Shown here piece after piece: positions 48,050 to 60,190 of a DNA stretch of 64,000 nucleotides. Position numbers and translations under genes: made by a program. The stretch is from the NCBI RefSeq assembly GCF_040459645.1, contig NZ_JARVHQ010000001.1, positions 1,054,001 through 1,118,000 on the forward strand, in the 5' to 3' direction. Positions within the stretch are counted from its first letter, which is position 1, and every line of letters starts with the position of its first letter. The notes under the pieces were generated by a model. That model was given only the letters and a program-made list of their open reading frames with translations. It was not told where the DNA came from and did no database searches. The stretch is from Bacillus cereus group sp. RP43 (GTDB taxonomy: Bacteria; Bacillota; Bacilli; Bacillales; Bacillaceae_G).

Positions 48050-48219
48050 GTATGATAAGGTTGGCGAATGACATATTTTTTACTATCATTAAAGACGAGG
48101 GAAATAAACTATAGGTGATGGTCTATAAAAATATGGCCTTAAAAAGCATCATTGGCTGGAAGAAACGAAAGCTATAAATAGTTTCACTTTATTTCTGGAG
48201 AGGAGAAGGTATTGAAATC

Positions 48220-50364
48220 ATGTCAAGATCTCAAGAAATTTCTAAGTGGTTTCGTAATTTACAACATTCGAAAAAACTAAGTTGGATTTCTTACGTTTTA
48301 TTAGGAGCAGTGCTGTTTTTTGCACTTATGAATAATGTAAAACCAGAGCAATTAGATGTTGAAACATACTCTATTGCTAAAAAAACAATCCACTCTCCTA
48401 TTAAAATTGAAGATAAAGTTACAACGGGAAAAAAGAAAAAAGAAGCCGCTACCAAAGTTGAAGATCAGTATACATATAGAAGTGAGCTTAAACAAAATAA
48501 AGTGGATATTGTTAATGATGTTTTTGCTAAGGTAGATGAAGTGGTGCAAGAGATTAAAGCTGTTGGACCAGATGAGCAAAAAAAGATTACCGATGCTGAT
48601 AAAGTGGACAAGTTGAAAAAGAAACTACCTGTCGATTTAACAAAAGATTTATCGGATTCAAACTTACTAAATTTGATTAACGCGGATTCAAGCCAATTGG
48701 TATTAGCAAAAGATGCAGCAGTCACAGCCGTTAATAGTATAATGGCTATGCATATTAAAATGGACGAATTGAAGGACGCTAAAGAGCGGTATGTAAGTGA
48801 GATGAATAATGTTAATGTCGATAGTGGTTTAAAAGAAGCTATTAAGGCACTAGGGAAATATGCAATTTCAGCAAATTATTTTTATGATCCGACTTTAACA
48901 AAAGAGAAGAGAAAAGCAGAGGAAGATTTAGTGCCGCCTGTTTATATCCTTCAAGGGCAAGTTCTTGTGAGAGAAGGAGAAACGATTTCAAGTGATATGT
49001 ATAATCAGTTGAAATTAGTTGGGTTGCTAGAGAAAGGTAATAGCTTCCAACCTTATGTTGGTTTGGCGGTGCTCATTTGTGTGTTGCTATACTTTATGCA
49101 TAAGCAGTTTGAAGTATTTTTACAGCGAAAAAGAGAAGATAGGCCGTATGTTTTAGCATACATCACAATTCTGTCTATCACGATTGTTTTAATGAAAATC
49201 ATTAGTTTATTCCAAAAGCTTGAATATGCAGGAATTGCGTATGTTGTTCCGGTCGCGATGGGGACAATACTTGTGAAATTAATGATTGGTGACCGATTTG
49301 TATTTTTAACAAGTATGATTTTTTCTGTTTGCGGAAGTATTATGTTTAATGAAGGTGTAACGAGTACACTGAATTATAGTGTAGGGATTTATGTTTTGTT
49401 AAGTTCATTATCGGTTAGCATCTTCTTGAGAGAAAAAAATCGTCGTACGATGATTTTGCAAGCTGGTATACTCGTTTCCGTATTAAATGTAGTCGTATTG
49501 GCGGCATTGCTACTATTACGAAATGGGAACTTTTCACCTCTTGAAATTGGTACGCAATTATTAATGGCAGCAGTTTCGGGGATTATCTCTTCTGTTCTAG
49601 CTATGGGGATTTTACCGTATTTAGAAAGTGGGCTCGGAATTGTATCGAGTATGAAATTAATGGAACTTTCAAGTCCGAATCACCCGCTCCTGCGTAAAAT
49701 CTTATTAGAAGCACCGGGTACGTATCACCATAGTGTAATGGTAGCGAATCTTTCTGAAGCTGCTTGTGAAGCGGTTGGAGCAAATGGAGTGTTGGCTCGT
49801 GTAGGGGCGTATTATCATGATGTGGGAAAAACAGTACAACCACAGTTTTTTATTGAAAACCAGATGGGGATTAAAAACCCTCATGATAGATTAGACCCTG
49901 TAACGAGTAAAGATATTATAATCGCTCACGTAACTGATGGGGTGAGGATGTTAGAGGAATATCATATTCCTCAAGAAATTATTGATATTGCTGGACAGCA
50001 TCACGGTACAACGTTACTTAAATATTTTTACTATAAAGCGATTAAGGAAGATAAAGAGAAATATAAGGAAGAGATGTTCCGCTACCCAGGATCAAAAGCA
50101 ACATCTAAAGAGTCGGCAATTGTTGGTATTGCTGATAGTGTAGAAGCGGCGGTACGTTCAATGAATCATCCAACGCCAGATCAAATTAATAACTTAGTGC
50201 AAAGTATTATTAAAGATCGTTTGCAAGATGGGCAATTTAGTGAATGTGATTTGACATTTAAGGAATTACAAATTGTTGGTAAAACGTTATGTGAAACGTT
50301 AAATGGTATTTTCCATTCTCGTATTACATATCCGGAACTGCCGGAAGAACAGGAGAAAGAATGA
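48220..50364 (+). CDS. pgpH: Cyclic-di-AMP phosphodiesterase PgpH (7TM-HD)
   Basis: A 714-residue membrane enzyme hydrolysing c-di-AMP to pApA. It has a first membrane helix, a large extracellular 7TMR-HDED domain, seven membrane helices (about residues 275-470), and a cytosolic HD domain with ETYHHS-like [35 protein letters not shown] and [12 protein letters not shown]. The start is ATG 48220 with AGGAGAAGG about 10 bases before. Confidence 0.95.
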   Translation: MSRSQEISKWFRNLQHSKKLSWISYVLLGAVLFFALMNNVKPEQLDVETYSIAKKTIHSPIKIEDKVTTGKKKKEAATKVEDQYTYRSELKQNKVDIVNDVFAKVDEVVQEIKAVGPDEQKKITDADKVDKLKKKLPVDLTKDLSDSNLLNLINADSSQLVLAKDAAVTAVNSIMAMHIKMDELKDAKERYVSEMNNVNVDSGLKEAIKALGKYAISANYFYDPTLTKEKRKAEEDLVPPVYILQGQVLVREGETISSDMYNQLKLVGLLEKGNSFQPYVGLAVLICVLLYFMHKQFEVFLQRKREDRPYVLAYITILSITIVLMKIISLFQKLEYAGIAYVVPVAMGTILVKLMIGDRFVFLTSMIFSVCGSIMFNEGVTSTLNYSVGIYVLLSSLSVSIFLREKNRRTMILQAGILVSVLNVVVLAALLLLRNGNFSPLEIGTQLLMAAVSGIISSVLAMGILPYLESGLGIVSSMKLMELSSPNHPLLRKILLEAPGTYHHSVMVANLSEAACEAVGANGVLARVGAYYHDVGKTVQPQFFIENQMGIKNPHDRLDPVTSKDIIIAHVTDGVRMLEEYHIPQEIIDIAGQHHGTTLLKYFYYKAIKEDKEKYKEEMFRYPGSKATSKESAIVGIADSVEAAVRSMNHPTPDQINNLVQSIIKDRLQDGQFSECDLTFKELQIVGKTLCETLNGIFHSRITYPELPEEQEKE

Positions 50365-50831
50365 ATTTATTAATTGATTTTATTGATGAAACAGAAGAAG
50401 TGAAAGACGAATATATAAGTTTGATTCGAGGATTGGTAGAAAAAGCAGCCCAAATGGAAAATATAGAAGAAGGAGCAGAATTATCGGTTACGTTTGTAGA
50501 TAATGAACGTATTCGCGAAATTAACCGTGATTACCGTGATAAGGATCAGCCTACGGACGTTATTTCTTTCGCAATGGAAGAAATGGGAGAAGGCGAAATG
50601 GAAATTGTCGGTGCAGAGATGCCGCGTATGTTAGGGGATCTTATTATTTCTATTCCAAGAGCAAAAGAACAAGCTGAAGAATATGGACATTCTTTTGATC
50701 GAGAACTTGGGTTTTTAGCATTGCATGGCTTTTTGCATTTGCTTGGTTATGATCATATGACAGAAGAAGATGAAAAAGAAATGTTTGGAAGACAAAAAGA
50801 AATTTTAGAGGCATTTGGATTAGGACGATGA
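50361..50831 (+). CDS. ybeY: Endoribonuclease YbeY (rRNA maturation factor)
   Basis: A 156-residue metalloprotein involved in 16S 3' end maturation. The zinc motif is [14 protein letters not shown] (HGxLHLxGYDH), and DVISFAMEE is typical. It overlaps pgpH and dgkA by 4 bases each. Confidence 0.97.
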   Translation: MNLLIDFIDETEEVKDEYISLIRGLVEKAAQMENIEEGAELSVTFVDNERIREINRDYRDKDQPTDVISFAMEEMGEGEMEIVGAEMPRMLGDLIISIPRAKEQAEEYGHSFDRELGFLALHGFLHLLGYDHMTEEDEKEMFGRQKEILEAFGLGR

Positions 50832-51181
50832 AAAAAGGAAAACTTTTAGATAGTTTTGGATATGCTATAGCTGGTATATACTTTTGTCTTCGTCATGAAC
50901 GAAATATGAAAATTCATTATTTAGCCGCAGTCATTGTTATATGCTGCGGCTTTTATTTCCATATTACAACAACGGAATGGATTGTATTACTTATTGTGAT
51001 AGGGATTGTAATGAGTTTAGAGATGGTGAATACGGCTATTGAAAAAACAGTAGACTTAGCAACCGCCGATATTCATCCGTTTGCAAAAATTGCAAAGGAT
51101 GTTGCGGCAGGGGCGGTTTTATTGTTTGCAATTATAGCTGCTGTAATTGGTGCTATTATCTTTTTACCGTATATGGTATAG
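50828..51181 (+). CDS. dgkA: Undecaprenol/diacylglycerol kinase
   Basis: A small membrane kinase of 117 residues with the signature [15 protein letters not shown] and [15 protein letters not shown], and three membrane helices. In Bacillus it recycles undecaprenol for cell wall synthesis. It overlaps ybeY (ATGA). Confidence 0.95.
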   Translation: MKKGKLLDSFGYAIAGIYFCLRHERNMKIHYLAAVIVICCGFYFHITTTEWIVLLIVIGIVMSLEMVNTAIEKTVDLATADIHPFAKIAKDVAAGAVLLFAIIAAVIGAIIFLPYMV

Positions 51182-51235
51182 TTGCATTCCGAAGCTTTTA
51201 TTAAGCTTTGGGAGCGCCGTGAAGGCCTTTAATGA

Positions 51236-52577
<1,342 letters not shown>

Positions 52578-52580
52578 TAT

Positions 52581-52641
52581 GAAGTAAAGTTGTAATCAGT
52601 GGATGTTGTGTTCATCCACTGATTATTGGTTTTAATGAACC
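52581..52641 (+). repeat. bcr-like hairpin repeat, copy C
   Basis: TAATCAGTGGATG (52593-52605) and CATCCACTGATTA (52613-52625) form a perfect 13-bp stem with a 7-base loop. Compared with copies A and B, GGATG/CATCC replaces GGGGG/CCCCC, so pairing is kept. It begins 3 bases after the era stop codon. Confidence 0.7.
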
Positions 52642-52753
52642 TTGATAAATTAGGAAAAATTTTTCTCACATGAAAATGAACAAAATGGGTCAATTTAATA
52701 ACAACAAAAGAAATTGGTTTATAGGCTACGCTTATTGAGAAAGGTGGATTCTT

Positions 52754-52897
52754 ATGCTAGATTTTACCTGGAAGTTTTTCTCCAAAACAGGAAGCATTGA
52801 AACGTATTTGCTTTTGAAAGAAATGGAAAAAGACGTAAACGATGAGATGGATCAACATGAAGAGGAGTTAGCGCATCTAGACTCTCCAATTTCTTGA
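52754..52897 (+). CDS. yqzL: YqzL family small protein
   Basis: A protein of 47 residues beginning MLDFTWKFFSKTGSIETYLL and ending HLDSPIS, the pattern of YqzL proteins found between era and recO. ATG 52754 follows AAGGTGG. Function is unknown. Confidence 0.88.
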   Translation: MLDFTWKFFSKTGSIETYLLLKEMEKDVNDEMDQHEEELAHLDSPIS

Positions 52898-52930
52898 CCC
52901 GTTTTGTTCAAACCTTGGATGGTGACGAAC

Positions 52931-53677
52931 ATGTTTCAAAAAGTTGAGGGCATTGTTATCCGTACAACAGATTACGGAGAAACAAATAAGATTGTTACAA
53001 TATACTCACGGGAATTTGGTAAGGTAAGTGCAATGGCAAGAGGGGCGAAAAAGCCGAAGAGTCGGTTAGCAGCTACTTCGCAACTTATGACACATGGTCA
53101 TTTTCTTATTCAAATGGGATCTGGACTTGGAACTTTGCAACAAGGCGAGATTATTTCATCTATGAAAGAAATTCGCGAGGATATATTTTTAACTGCTTAT
53201 GCATCATTTATTATTGAATTAACTGATAAAGCAACAGAAGATAAGAAGCATAATCCGTATTTATTTGAAATGTTATATCAAACGTTGCATTATATGTGTG
53301 AGGGTGTTGATCCAGAAGTATTATCATTAATTTATCAAACGAAAATGCTTCCGGTATTAGGGATGCATCCGTACTTTGATACATGTGCTATTTGTCATCA
53401 AGAAACAGATTTTGTCGCCTTCTCTGTCCGGGAAGGCGGTTTTCTGTGCTCGCGTCATGCGGAGCAAGATCCGTATCGTATTCCGGTGGGAGAGGCTGTT
53501 CATAAATTATTACGTCTCTTTTTTCACTTCGATCTACACCGGCTTGGTAATGTATCGGTGAAGGATAGTACAAAAAAACAAATGCGCACAGTGTTGAATA
53601 CATATTATGATGAATATTGTGGGATTTATTTGAAATCAAGGCGTTTCTTGGAACAACTTGATAAGTTTCAAATATAA
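52931..53677 (+). CDS. recO: DNA repair protein RecO
   Basis: A 248-residue protein that loads RecA on SSB-coated DNA. It has an OB fold ([22 protein letters not shown]), a helical part and a C4 zinc motif with CAICHQET and GFLCSRHA. The start ATG 52931 follows GGTGAC and gives the usual N-terminus; an upstream ATG overlaps the end region of yqzL. Confidence 0.93.
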   Translation: MFQKVEGIVIRTTDYGETNKIVTIYSREFGKVSAMARGAKKPKSRLAATSQLMTHGHFLIQMGSGLGTLQQGEIISSMKEIREDIFLTAYASFIIELTDKATEDKKHNPYLFEMLYQTLHYMCEGVDPEVLSLIYQTKMLPVLGMHPYFDTCAICHQETDFVAFSVREGGFLCSRHAEQDPYRIPVGEAVHKLLRLFFHFDLHRLGNVSVKDSTKKQMRTVLNTYYDEYCGIYLKSRRFLEQLDKFQI

Positions 53678-53703
53678 AAAGGGCCGTATACGGTCCTTTT
53701 TAC
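53676..53703 (+). terminator. Terminator of recO
   Basis: AAAAAGG-CCG and CGG-CCTTTTT with a TATA loop, ending in T5. Confidence 0.85.
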
Positions 53704-53780
53704 ATACTTTCTTTTTCGAATAGCATATTTAGTATATAATATTTAAGAGATAGTATAACTTTTTTCGTTGTGCATTAAAG

Positions 53781-54416
53781 GTGGTGATTATCATAGAGCT
53801 GAATAAACGGCAAGAACATATCATTCAGATTGTAAAAGATCACGGTCCTATTACAGGGGAGTCAATTGCTGCGCAATTGGGTTTAACACGTGCAACGCTA
53901 AGACCAGACTTAGCAATTTTAACGATGGCTGGTTATTTAGAAGCGCGTCCACGCGTAGGTTATTTTTATACGGGTAAAACTGGAGGACAGCTATTATCTG
54001 AAGCTGTTAAGAAAATTAAAGTGCAAGATTATCAATCTAGACCGGCTGTAATTGATAAAAATGTATCAGTATACGATGCAATCTGTACTATGTTTCTAGA
54101 GGACGTTGGTACATTATTTGTTGTAGATCAATCTACTTTATTAGTTGGCGTTGTATCTCGTAAAGATTTATTACGAGCTAGCTTAGGAAAGCAGGATTTA
54201 ACCTCGCTTCCGGTTAATATTATCATGACGAGGATGCCAAACATTGCGATGTGTCGCAGGGAGGATTCTTTATATGATATTGCGATGGAATTAATAGAAA
54301 GACAGATTGATGCGATGCCAGTTGTGAAGGATACGAAACAAGGTTTAGAAGTGATTGGGCGAATTACAAAAACAAATATTACACGTGCGTTTGTAAATTT
54401 AGTAAATAACGAATAA
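53781..54416 (+). CDS. ccpN: Transcriptional repressor CcpN
   Basis: This repressor of gluconeogenic genes (gapB, pckA in B. subtilis) has an N-terminal HTH (IELNKRQEHIIQIVKDHG, GLTRATLRPDLAIL) and two CBS domains (SVYDAICTMFLEDVGTLFVVD, MTRMPNIAMCRREDSLYDIA). It has up to 211 residues. No ATG exists: GTG 53781 lies inside the binding site AAAGGTGGTG, whereas ATT 53787, ATC 53790 or ATA 53793 fit spacing and the B. subtilis N-terminus. It is paired with yqfL. Confidence 0.92.
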   Translation: MVIIIELNKRQEHIIQIVKDHGPITGESIAAQLGLTRATLRPDLAILTMAGYLEARPRVGYFYTGKTGGQLLSEAVKKIKVQDYQSRPAVIDKNVSVYDAICTMFLEDVGTLFVVDQSTLLVGVVSRKDLLRASLGKQDLTSLPVNIIMTRMPNIAMCRREDSLYDIAMELIERQIDAMPVVKDTKQGLEVIGRITKTNITRAFVNLVNNE

Positions 54417-54436
54417 GTGTAATTTGTTTAAAGTGA

Positions 54437-55256
<820 letters not shown>

Positions 55257-55258
<2 letters not shown>

Positions 55259-55288
55259 CACATTTACCAAAGGTGAATGTGCTTTTTT
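55257..55288 (+). terminator. Terminator of ccpN-yqfL
   Basis: AGCACATTTACC pairs with GGTGAATGTGCT (one G-U) around three A residues, followed by TTTTTT. The next 350 bases hold no gene that I can support. Confidence 0.88.
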
Positions 55289-55659
55289 CGCTCGTGAGAA
55301 GGCGATAGAGGAAGATGCGAAGTAGAGCATGAACTTTCGGCTTAGTAATAGAATATAGCGGAATGGTTATACTTATATTCTTCTGTTTTTTAATTATGCT
55401 AAAGGAACGATTTCGTTATCTTTAAATGTAAGATGAAAATTAAAGGGATATGTAGCGTAGTTGAAGAAAATATATTATAATAAAAAATTGTGATAAAAAC
55501 CTATATTTTACGTTTAGACTTTAATTTTTCAGAATAAACTAGGGATAGGATTTTCGAAAAAGACATGTATTTACGTTAAATCGACAAAATCTAGACAAGA
55601 AAACGCACATTATGGAAGGATTCACAGAAGGGATGTAGAATACAGAAATATGCAAAACA

Positions 55660-56062
55660 TCAGTTAAGATATTAGTTGATGCAGATGCCTGTCCCGTGAA
55701 GAATGCAATTGTGCAAGTTGGAACAAAATTTTATGTCGAAATTTTGTTTGTCGCATCCTATGCTCATCGTTCAAGAAAACAGCAAGGTAATTGGGTCTAT
55801 GTAGATTCTGAGCAAGATGAAGTTGCCTGTTATATTTATTAACATGCAAAAGCTACAGATCTCATGATCATACAGGTTATAGTGCTTGCTAGTCTTCTTG
55901 TGAAAAAGGAGTATATGTATTGTCTCCAAGAGATATATTTGTAACAGATGAGCAAATGGATACAATTTTATATAGTAGTATGTATCTGCGAATTTACGCA
56001 GACTGGGGACTTATCCGAAAGGTCCAAAATCGTTTACACAATGTGATCGACAGTACTTTCTA
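55660..56062 (+). pseudogene. yqxD: yqxD (UPF0178/DUF188) pseudogene
   Basis: The translated remnants read KILVDADACPVKNAIVQVG, then VASYAHRSRKQQGNWVYVD, ending at an in-frame stop at IY-stop-HAKATDLMI. After a frame change VLASLLVKKGVYVLSPRDIF follows, then RIYADWGLIRKVQNR. These match the YqxD family in order: DADACPV motif, ASYAH, HAK-GD, GVYALSPRG, and the C-terminal KGPK region. At least one stop codon and one frame shift destroy it. Its place between yqfL and dnaG is the B. subtilis position, so this is local decay rather than insertion. Confidence 0.85.
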
Positions 56063-56080
56063 ACAAATTTAGAAAAATAT

Positions 56081-56118
56081 TGTCGAATTATAAAGGAATC
56101 TTTTAATTTATATCGAAT
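56081..56118 (+). promoter_or_regulatory. Candidate sigma-H promoter with adjacent Spo0A-like box upstream of dnaG
   Basis: TGTCGAA (56081-56087) is followed by AAAGGAATC (56092-56100), 13 bases and CGAAT (56114-56118). The last two match the sigma-H pattern apart from one base. The dnaG-sigA operon of B. subtilis has a sigma-H promoter. The heptamer could occur by chance. Confidence 0.4.
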
Positions 56119-56144
56119 ACAAAATACGACACGGAGATGGAGTT

Positions 56145-57947
56145 ATGGGGAACAGAATTCCTGAAGAAGTTGTTGAACAGATTCGGACATCATCTGATAT
56201 TGTAGAAGTGATTGGTGAGTATGTTCAACTTAGAAAGCAGGGACGTAACTATTTCGGCCTTTGTCCATTTCATGGTGAAAATTCTCCTTCATTCTCTGTT
56301 TCATCTGATAAGCAAATTTTTCATTGCTTCGGATGTGGAGAAGGGGGAAATGTCTTTTCTTTTCTGATGAAAATGGAAGGACTTGCTTTCACCGAGGCTG
56401 TTCAAAAGCTTGGTGAAAGAAATGGAATTGCAGTTGCAGAATATACATCAGGGCAAGGACAACAACAACAAGAAGACATATCTGATGACACTGTCATCAT
56501 GCAACAGGCTCATGAACTTTTGAAAAAGTATTATCACCATTTATTAGTAAATACAGAAGAAGGAAATGAAGCACTTTCATATTTATTAAAACGTGGTATT
56601 ACAAAAGAGATGATTGAGAAATTTGAAATTGGTTATGCATCACAAGCTTGGGATGCAGCAACGAAAATTTTACAAAAAAGAGGTTTGTCGCTATCTAGTA
56701 TGGAACAAGCTGGCCTTCTTGTAAGAAGTGAGAAGGATGGCAGTCATTATGACCGCTTCCGCGGAAGAGTTATGTTTCCGATTTATACTTTACAAGGTAA
56801 GGTGATAGCGTTTAGTGGAAGGGCATTAGGAGATGACACTCCGAAATATTTAAATAGTCCTGAAACACCGATTTTTTACAAAAGTAAGCTGTTGTATAAT
56901 TTCCACCAAGCAAGGCCGTTTATTAGAAAACGTGGGCAGGTTGTCCTTTTTGAAGGTTATGCCGATGTGCTAGCCGCGGTGAAAAGTGGTGTGGAAGAAG
57001 CTGTTGCGACAATGGGAACAGCCTTAACTGAAGAACAAGCGAAACTTCTGCGACGTAACGTTGAAACTGTTGTTCTTTGCTATGATGGTGATAAAGCAGG
57101 GCGAGAAGCAACGATGAAAGCAGGGCAATTACTATTGCAAGTTGGTTGCCAAGTGAAAGTTACATCCTTGCCAGATAAGCTTGACCCTGATGAATATGTG
57201 CAACAATATGGGACAACCGCTTTTGAAAATCTTGTGAAATCAAGTATAAGTTTTGTTGGTTTCAAAATAAATTATTTGCGTTTAGGGAAAAATTTGCAAG
57301 ATGAGTCTGGCAAAGAAGAATATGTAAAAAGTGTTTTAAAAGAGTTATCATTGCTACAGGATGCGATGCAGGCGGAATCATATTTAAAATCATTATCGCA
57401 AGAATTTTCGTATTCAATGGAAACACTTTTGAATCAATTGCACCAATATCGCAAAGAACAAAAGGTACAGCAAAAACAAATAAAGCAGGTTTCTAAGCCA
57501 TCTCAAATTGTTCAAACGAAGCCGAAGTTAACAGGTTTTGAAAGAGCAGAAAGAGAAATTATTTACCATATGTTGCAAAGTGCAGAAGTGACAGTACGTA
57601 TGGAACCTCATATAGAAGATTTTTATACAGAAGAACATAAAGGGATTTTATATGAACTATACGCATATTATGAAAAGGGAAATGAACCTTCAGTCGGAAC
57701 ATTTTTAAGTTGGCTCTCTGATGAAAAGTTGAAAAATATTATCACTGATATTTCGACGGATGAATTTATTAATCCAGAGTACACAGAAGAAGCGTTACAA
57801 GGTCATTTGGAGGCGTTAAGACGCCATAAAGAGAAACTTGAAAAGATGGAAATTATCTTTAAAGTAAAACAAATGGAAAAAACAGATCCTGTAGAGGCTG
57901 CTAAATATTATGTGGCATATTTACAAAGTCAAAAAGCAAGAAAATAG
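56145..57947 (+). CDS. dnaG: DNA primase
   Basis: A 600-residue primase that makes RNA primers for replication. It has an N-terminal zinc-binding domain (LCPFHGENSPSFSVS, FHCFGCGEGG), a RNA polymerase core with TOPRIM (VVLFEGYADVLAA, LCYDGDKAGREA, PDKLDPDEYV) and a C-terminal helicase-binding part. ATG 56145 follows CGGAGATGG. It is upstream of sigA with 59 bases between them. Confidence 0.97.
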   Translation: MGNRIPEEVVEQIRTSSDIVEVIGEYVQLRKQGRNYFGLCPFHGENSPSFSVSSDKQIFHCFGCGEGGNVFSFLMKMEGLAFTEAVQKLGERNGIAVAEYTSGQGQQQQEDISDDTVIMQQAHELLKKYYHHLLVNTEEGNEALSYLLKRGITKEMIEKFEIGYASQAWDAATKILQKRGLSLSSMEQAGLLVRSEKDGSHYDRFRGRVMFPIYTLQGKVIAFSGRALGDDTPKYLNSPETPIFYKSKLLYNFHQARPFIRKRGQVVLFEGYADVLAAVKSGVEEAVATMGTALTEEQAKLLRRNVETVVLCYDGDKAGREATMKAGQLLLQVGCQVKVTSLPDKLDPDEYVQQYGTTAFENLVKSSISFVGFKINYLRLGKNLQDESGKEEYVKSVLKELSLLQDAMQAESYLKSLSQEFSYSMETLLNQLHQYRKEQKVQQKQIKQVSKPSQIVQTKPKLTGFERAEREIIYHMLQSAEVTVRMEPHIEDFYTEEHKGILYELYAYYEKGNEPSVGTFLSWLSDEKLKNIITDISTDEFINPEYTEEALQGHLEALRRHKEKLEKMEIIFKVKQMEKTDPVEAAKYYVAYLQSQKARK

Positions 57948-58006
57948 CTTTTTTGATAAAATTTTAGTATAATGAATGTTTGTATCTCGCGTAAGGAGGG
58001 GAACAG

Positions 58007-59134
58007 ATGGCTGATAAACCAGCTCGTTCTAAACAAATTGAAACTGAAATGACCCTTGAGCAAGTGAAAGAACAACTCACTGAGCTTGGAAAAAAACGTG
58101 GCGTTCTTACATATGAAGAGATTGCAGAACGCATGAATGGATTTGAAATTGAATCCGATCAAATGGATGAATACTATGAATATTTAGGTGAACAAGGGAT
58201 TGACTTAGTTGGTGACAATGACAACGACGAAGGTCCTAATAATCGCCAAATTACAAAAACGGAAGAAGAGTTTGACCTTAATGATTTAAGTGTGCCACCA
58301 GGTGTGAAAATCAATGACCCTGTTCGTATGTACTTAAAAGAAATTGGTCGAGTTGACTTACTATCCGCTGAAGAAGAAATTCGACTTGCAACGCGTATTG
58401 AAGAAGGCGATGAAGAAGCAAAACGCCGTCTTGCAGAAGCAAACTTACGTCTTGTAGTAAGTATTGCAAAGCGCTACGTGGGCCGCGGTATGCTTTTCTT
58501 AGACTTAATCCAAGAAGGAAATATGGGTCTAATTAAAGCGGTTGAAAAGTTCGACTATCGTAAAGGTTTTAAATTTAGTACGTATGCAACTTGGTGGATT
58601 CGCCAAGCTATTACACGTGCGATTGCAGACCAAGCGAGAACAATTCGTATTCCAGTTCATATGGTTGAAACCATTAATAAGTTAATTCGTGTACAACGTC
58701 AATTATTACAAGATTTAGGACGCGAACCATCTCCTGAAGAGATTGGTGAAGAGATGGATCTTGCACCAGAAAAAGTACGCGAAATCTTAAAGATTGCACA
58801 GGAGCCAGTTTCTCTTGAAACACCAATTGGTGAAGAAGACGACTCCCATTTAGGTGACTTTATTGAAGACCAAGAAGCAACATCGCCTGCGGACCATGCA
58901 GCGTATGAATTGCTAAAAGAACAATTAGAAGATGTGTTAGATACACTAACAGATCGTGAAGAAAATGTTCTGCGTCTTCGTTTTGGTTTAGATGATGGAC
59001 GAACTCGTACGCTTGAAGAAGTTGGGAAAGTATTCGGCGTAACGAGAGAACGTATTCGTCAAATTGAAGCGAAAGCACTTCGCAAATTAAGACATCCGAG
59101 CCGTAGTAAACGTCTTAAGGATTTCTTAGAATAG
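58007..59134 (+). CDS. sigA: Housekeeping sigma factor SigA (RpoD)
   Basis: The primary sigma factor, 375 residues. Region 1.1 is at the N-terminus; region 1.2 [13 protein letters not shown]; region 2 [27 protein letters not shown] and [16 protein letters not shown]; region 3; region 4 [14 protein letters not shown] and [28 protein letters not shown] lies at 57968-57973, so it may have an own promoter in addition to readthrough from dnaG. A strong terminator follows. Confidence 0.98.
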   Translation: MADKPARSKQIETEMTLEQVKEQLTELGKKRGVLTYEEIAERMNGFEIESDQMDEYYEYLGEQGIDLVGDNDNDEGPNNRQITKTEEEFDLNDLSVPPGVKINDPVRMYLKEIGRVDLLSAEEEIRLATRIEEGDEEAKRRLAEANLRLVVSIAKRYVGRGMLFLDLIQEGNMGLIKAVEKFDYRKGFKFSTYATWWIRQAITRAIADQARTIRIPVHMVETINKLIRVQRQLLQDLGREPSPEEIGEEMDLAPEKVREILKIAQEPVSLETPIGEEDDSHLGDFIEDQEATSPADHAAYELLKEQLEDVLDTLTDREENVLRLRFGLDDGRTRTLEEVGKVFGVTRERIRQIEAKALRKLRHPSRSKRLKDFLE

Positions 59135-59143
59135 GTTATTTTT

Positions 59144-59178
59144 AAGTTTACTTCACGATTGTGAAGTAAACTTTTTTA
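59144..59178 (+). terminator. Terminator of the dnaG-sigA operon
   Basis: AAGTTTACTTCAC pairs perfectly with GTGAAGTAAACTT around GATT, followed by TTTTATT. The next 340 bases are very AT-rich and hold no gene that I can support. Confidence 0.9.
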
Positions 59179-59519
59179 TTTTGTTAATTTTTGTTAAAAT
59201 TTATCTATCGGCAACGATTACAATTTCTTGTAATTTATTTTACAGAATTGTCTTTTGATTTGCAAATGCTCATTTTTCGATTTTTCGATTAATTTTGTTT
59301 ATTCTATACAAAATAATATGTAGAAAAGTAAAAAATATGATGAGAAACGTTAGTAATTATCGAAATAATATGCGATATCATAGTGAAAATCAATAAAATG
59401 AATTTACGGAATATTTTTAACAAATGATAGTTTGCTCTTTTCTGATAGAGCGTTTTCAAGTACAATTAAAATGACTGAATCATCTAATTATTTAGCGGTA
59501 TAGAGGGGGGAGAAGAGAT

Positions 59520-59876
59520 ATGAAACGTAATCCGTTGATTCCGTTCGCTCTTATTGCAGCATTAGGTATTATCGTTATGTTTGTATTTTCATTTCAGGGG
59601 CTAAATAAATCTAAAGAGTTAGCTGATGCAAAAAATGGCGGGAAACCAGCACAAACAGCATCAAAGCCAGAGGATATTGTAAAGCAAAGCTGTACGAGCT
59701 GTCATGGTGATCAGTTACAAGGAGCGGTAGGCCCTAATTTACAAAAAATTGGTGGGAAACTTTCAAAAGATGAAATTAAAGAAGTTCTTTCAAAAGGAAA
59801 AGGAAATATGCCACCTAATTTAATTCCAGCTGATCAAGCAACGAAAGTAGCTGATTGGTTATCGAAGAAAAAATAA
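59520..59876 (+). CDS. cccA: Membrane-anchored cytochrome c-550
   Basis: A small cytochrome c of 118 residues on the outer face of the membrane. The N-terminal helix (NPLIPFALIAALGIIVMFVF) is an anchor; a linker follows; the heme motif is CTSCHG (CXXCH) and the distal methionine is in GNMPPNLIP. Location after sigA is as in B. subtilis. Its stop codon is followed at once by a dispersed repeat. Confidence 0.93.
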   Translation: MKRNPLIPFALIAALGIIVMFVFSFQGLNKSKELADAKNGGKPAQTASKPEDIVKQSCTSCHGDQLQGAVGPNLQKIGGKLSKDEIKEVLSKGKGNMPPNLIPADQATKVADWLSKKK

Positions 59877-60023
59877 AGTGAAACTTTAATCAGTGGGGGT
59901 TCATCCCCCATTGGTTATTAGCCTTCACCAATCGGGCGTTTATGGGCAGTTGGTCTCCCGCCTAGCTTCTTTGTTTTAGCCGAATTTTTAGGTAGGAGTC
60001 TTACTGCCCGTTAATGCGGGGTA
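59877..60023 (+). repeat. bcr-like hairpin repeat, copy A (full-length, two modules)
   Basis: Module 1: AGTGAAACTTTAATCAG, GGGGG-ttcat-CCCCC, TTGGTTATTAGCCTTCAC, a long stem whose ends GTGAA/TTCAC also pair. Module 2: GGGCAGT (59944-59950) pairs with ACTGCCC (60003-60009), with inner GGTCTCC- and GGTAGGAG-type arms. Copy B lacks most of module 2. It begins just after the cccA stop codon. Confidence 0.78.
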
Positions 60024-60024
60024 A

Positions 60025-60077
60025 AGTATAGAAAAACAAGCCTTTTGCTTTTTGCAAAAGGCTTGTTTTTCTATACT
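60025..60077. terminator. Exceptionally strong palindromic terminator
   Basis: A 24-bp perfect stem (AGTATAGAAAAACAAGCC plus TTTTGC and its complement) with a five-T loop. The right arm contains TTTTT and can stop transcription in both directions. Confidence 0.85.
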
Positions 60078-60190
60078 ATCTAAAATACGATTAGTAATAG
60101 AGAATTGAAGTATTGTTATGGACTTGCAACAACTACTATAAATTCATTATCATGGAGACAGACTGACAAGAGAAGGAGTAATGGGAATAC

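Noticed and set aside
55732..55742. TGTCGAA heptamer inside the yqxD pseudogene
   Set aside because: It is within former coding sequence, and single heptamers occur by chance several times in a window of this size.
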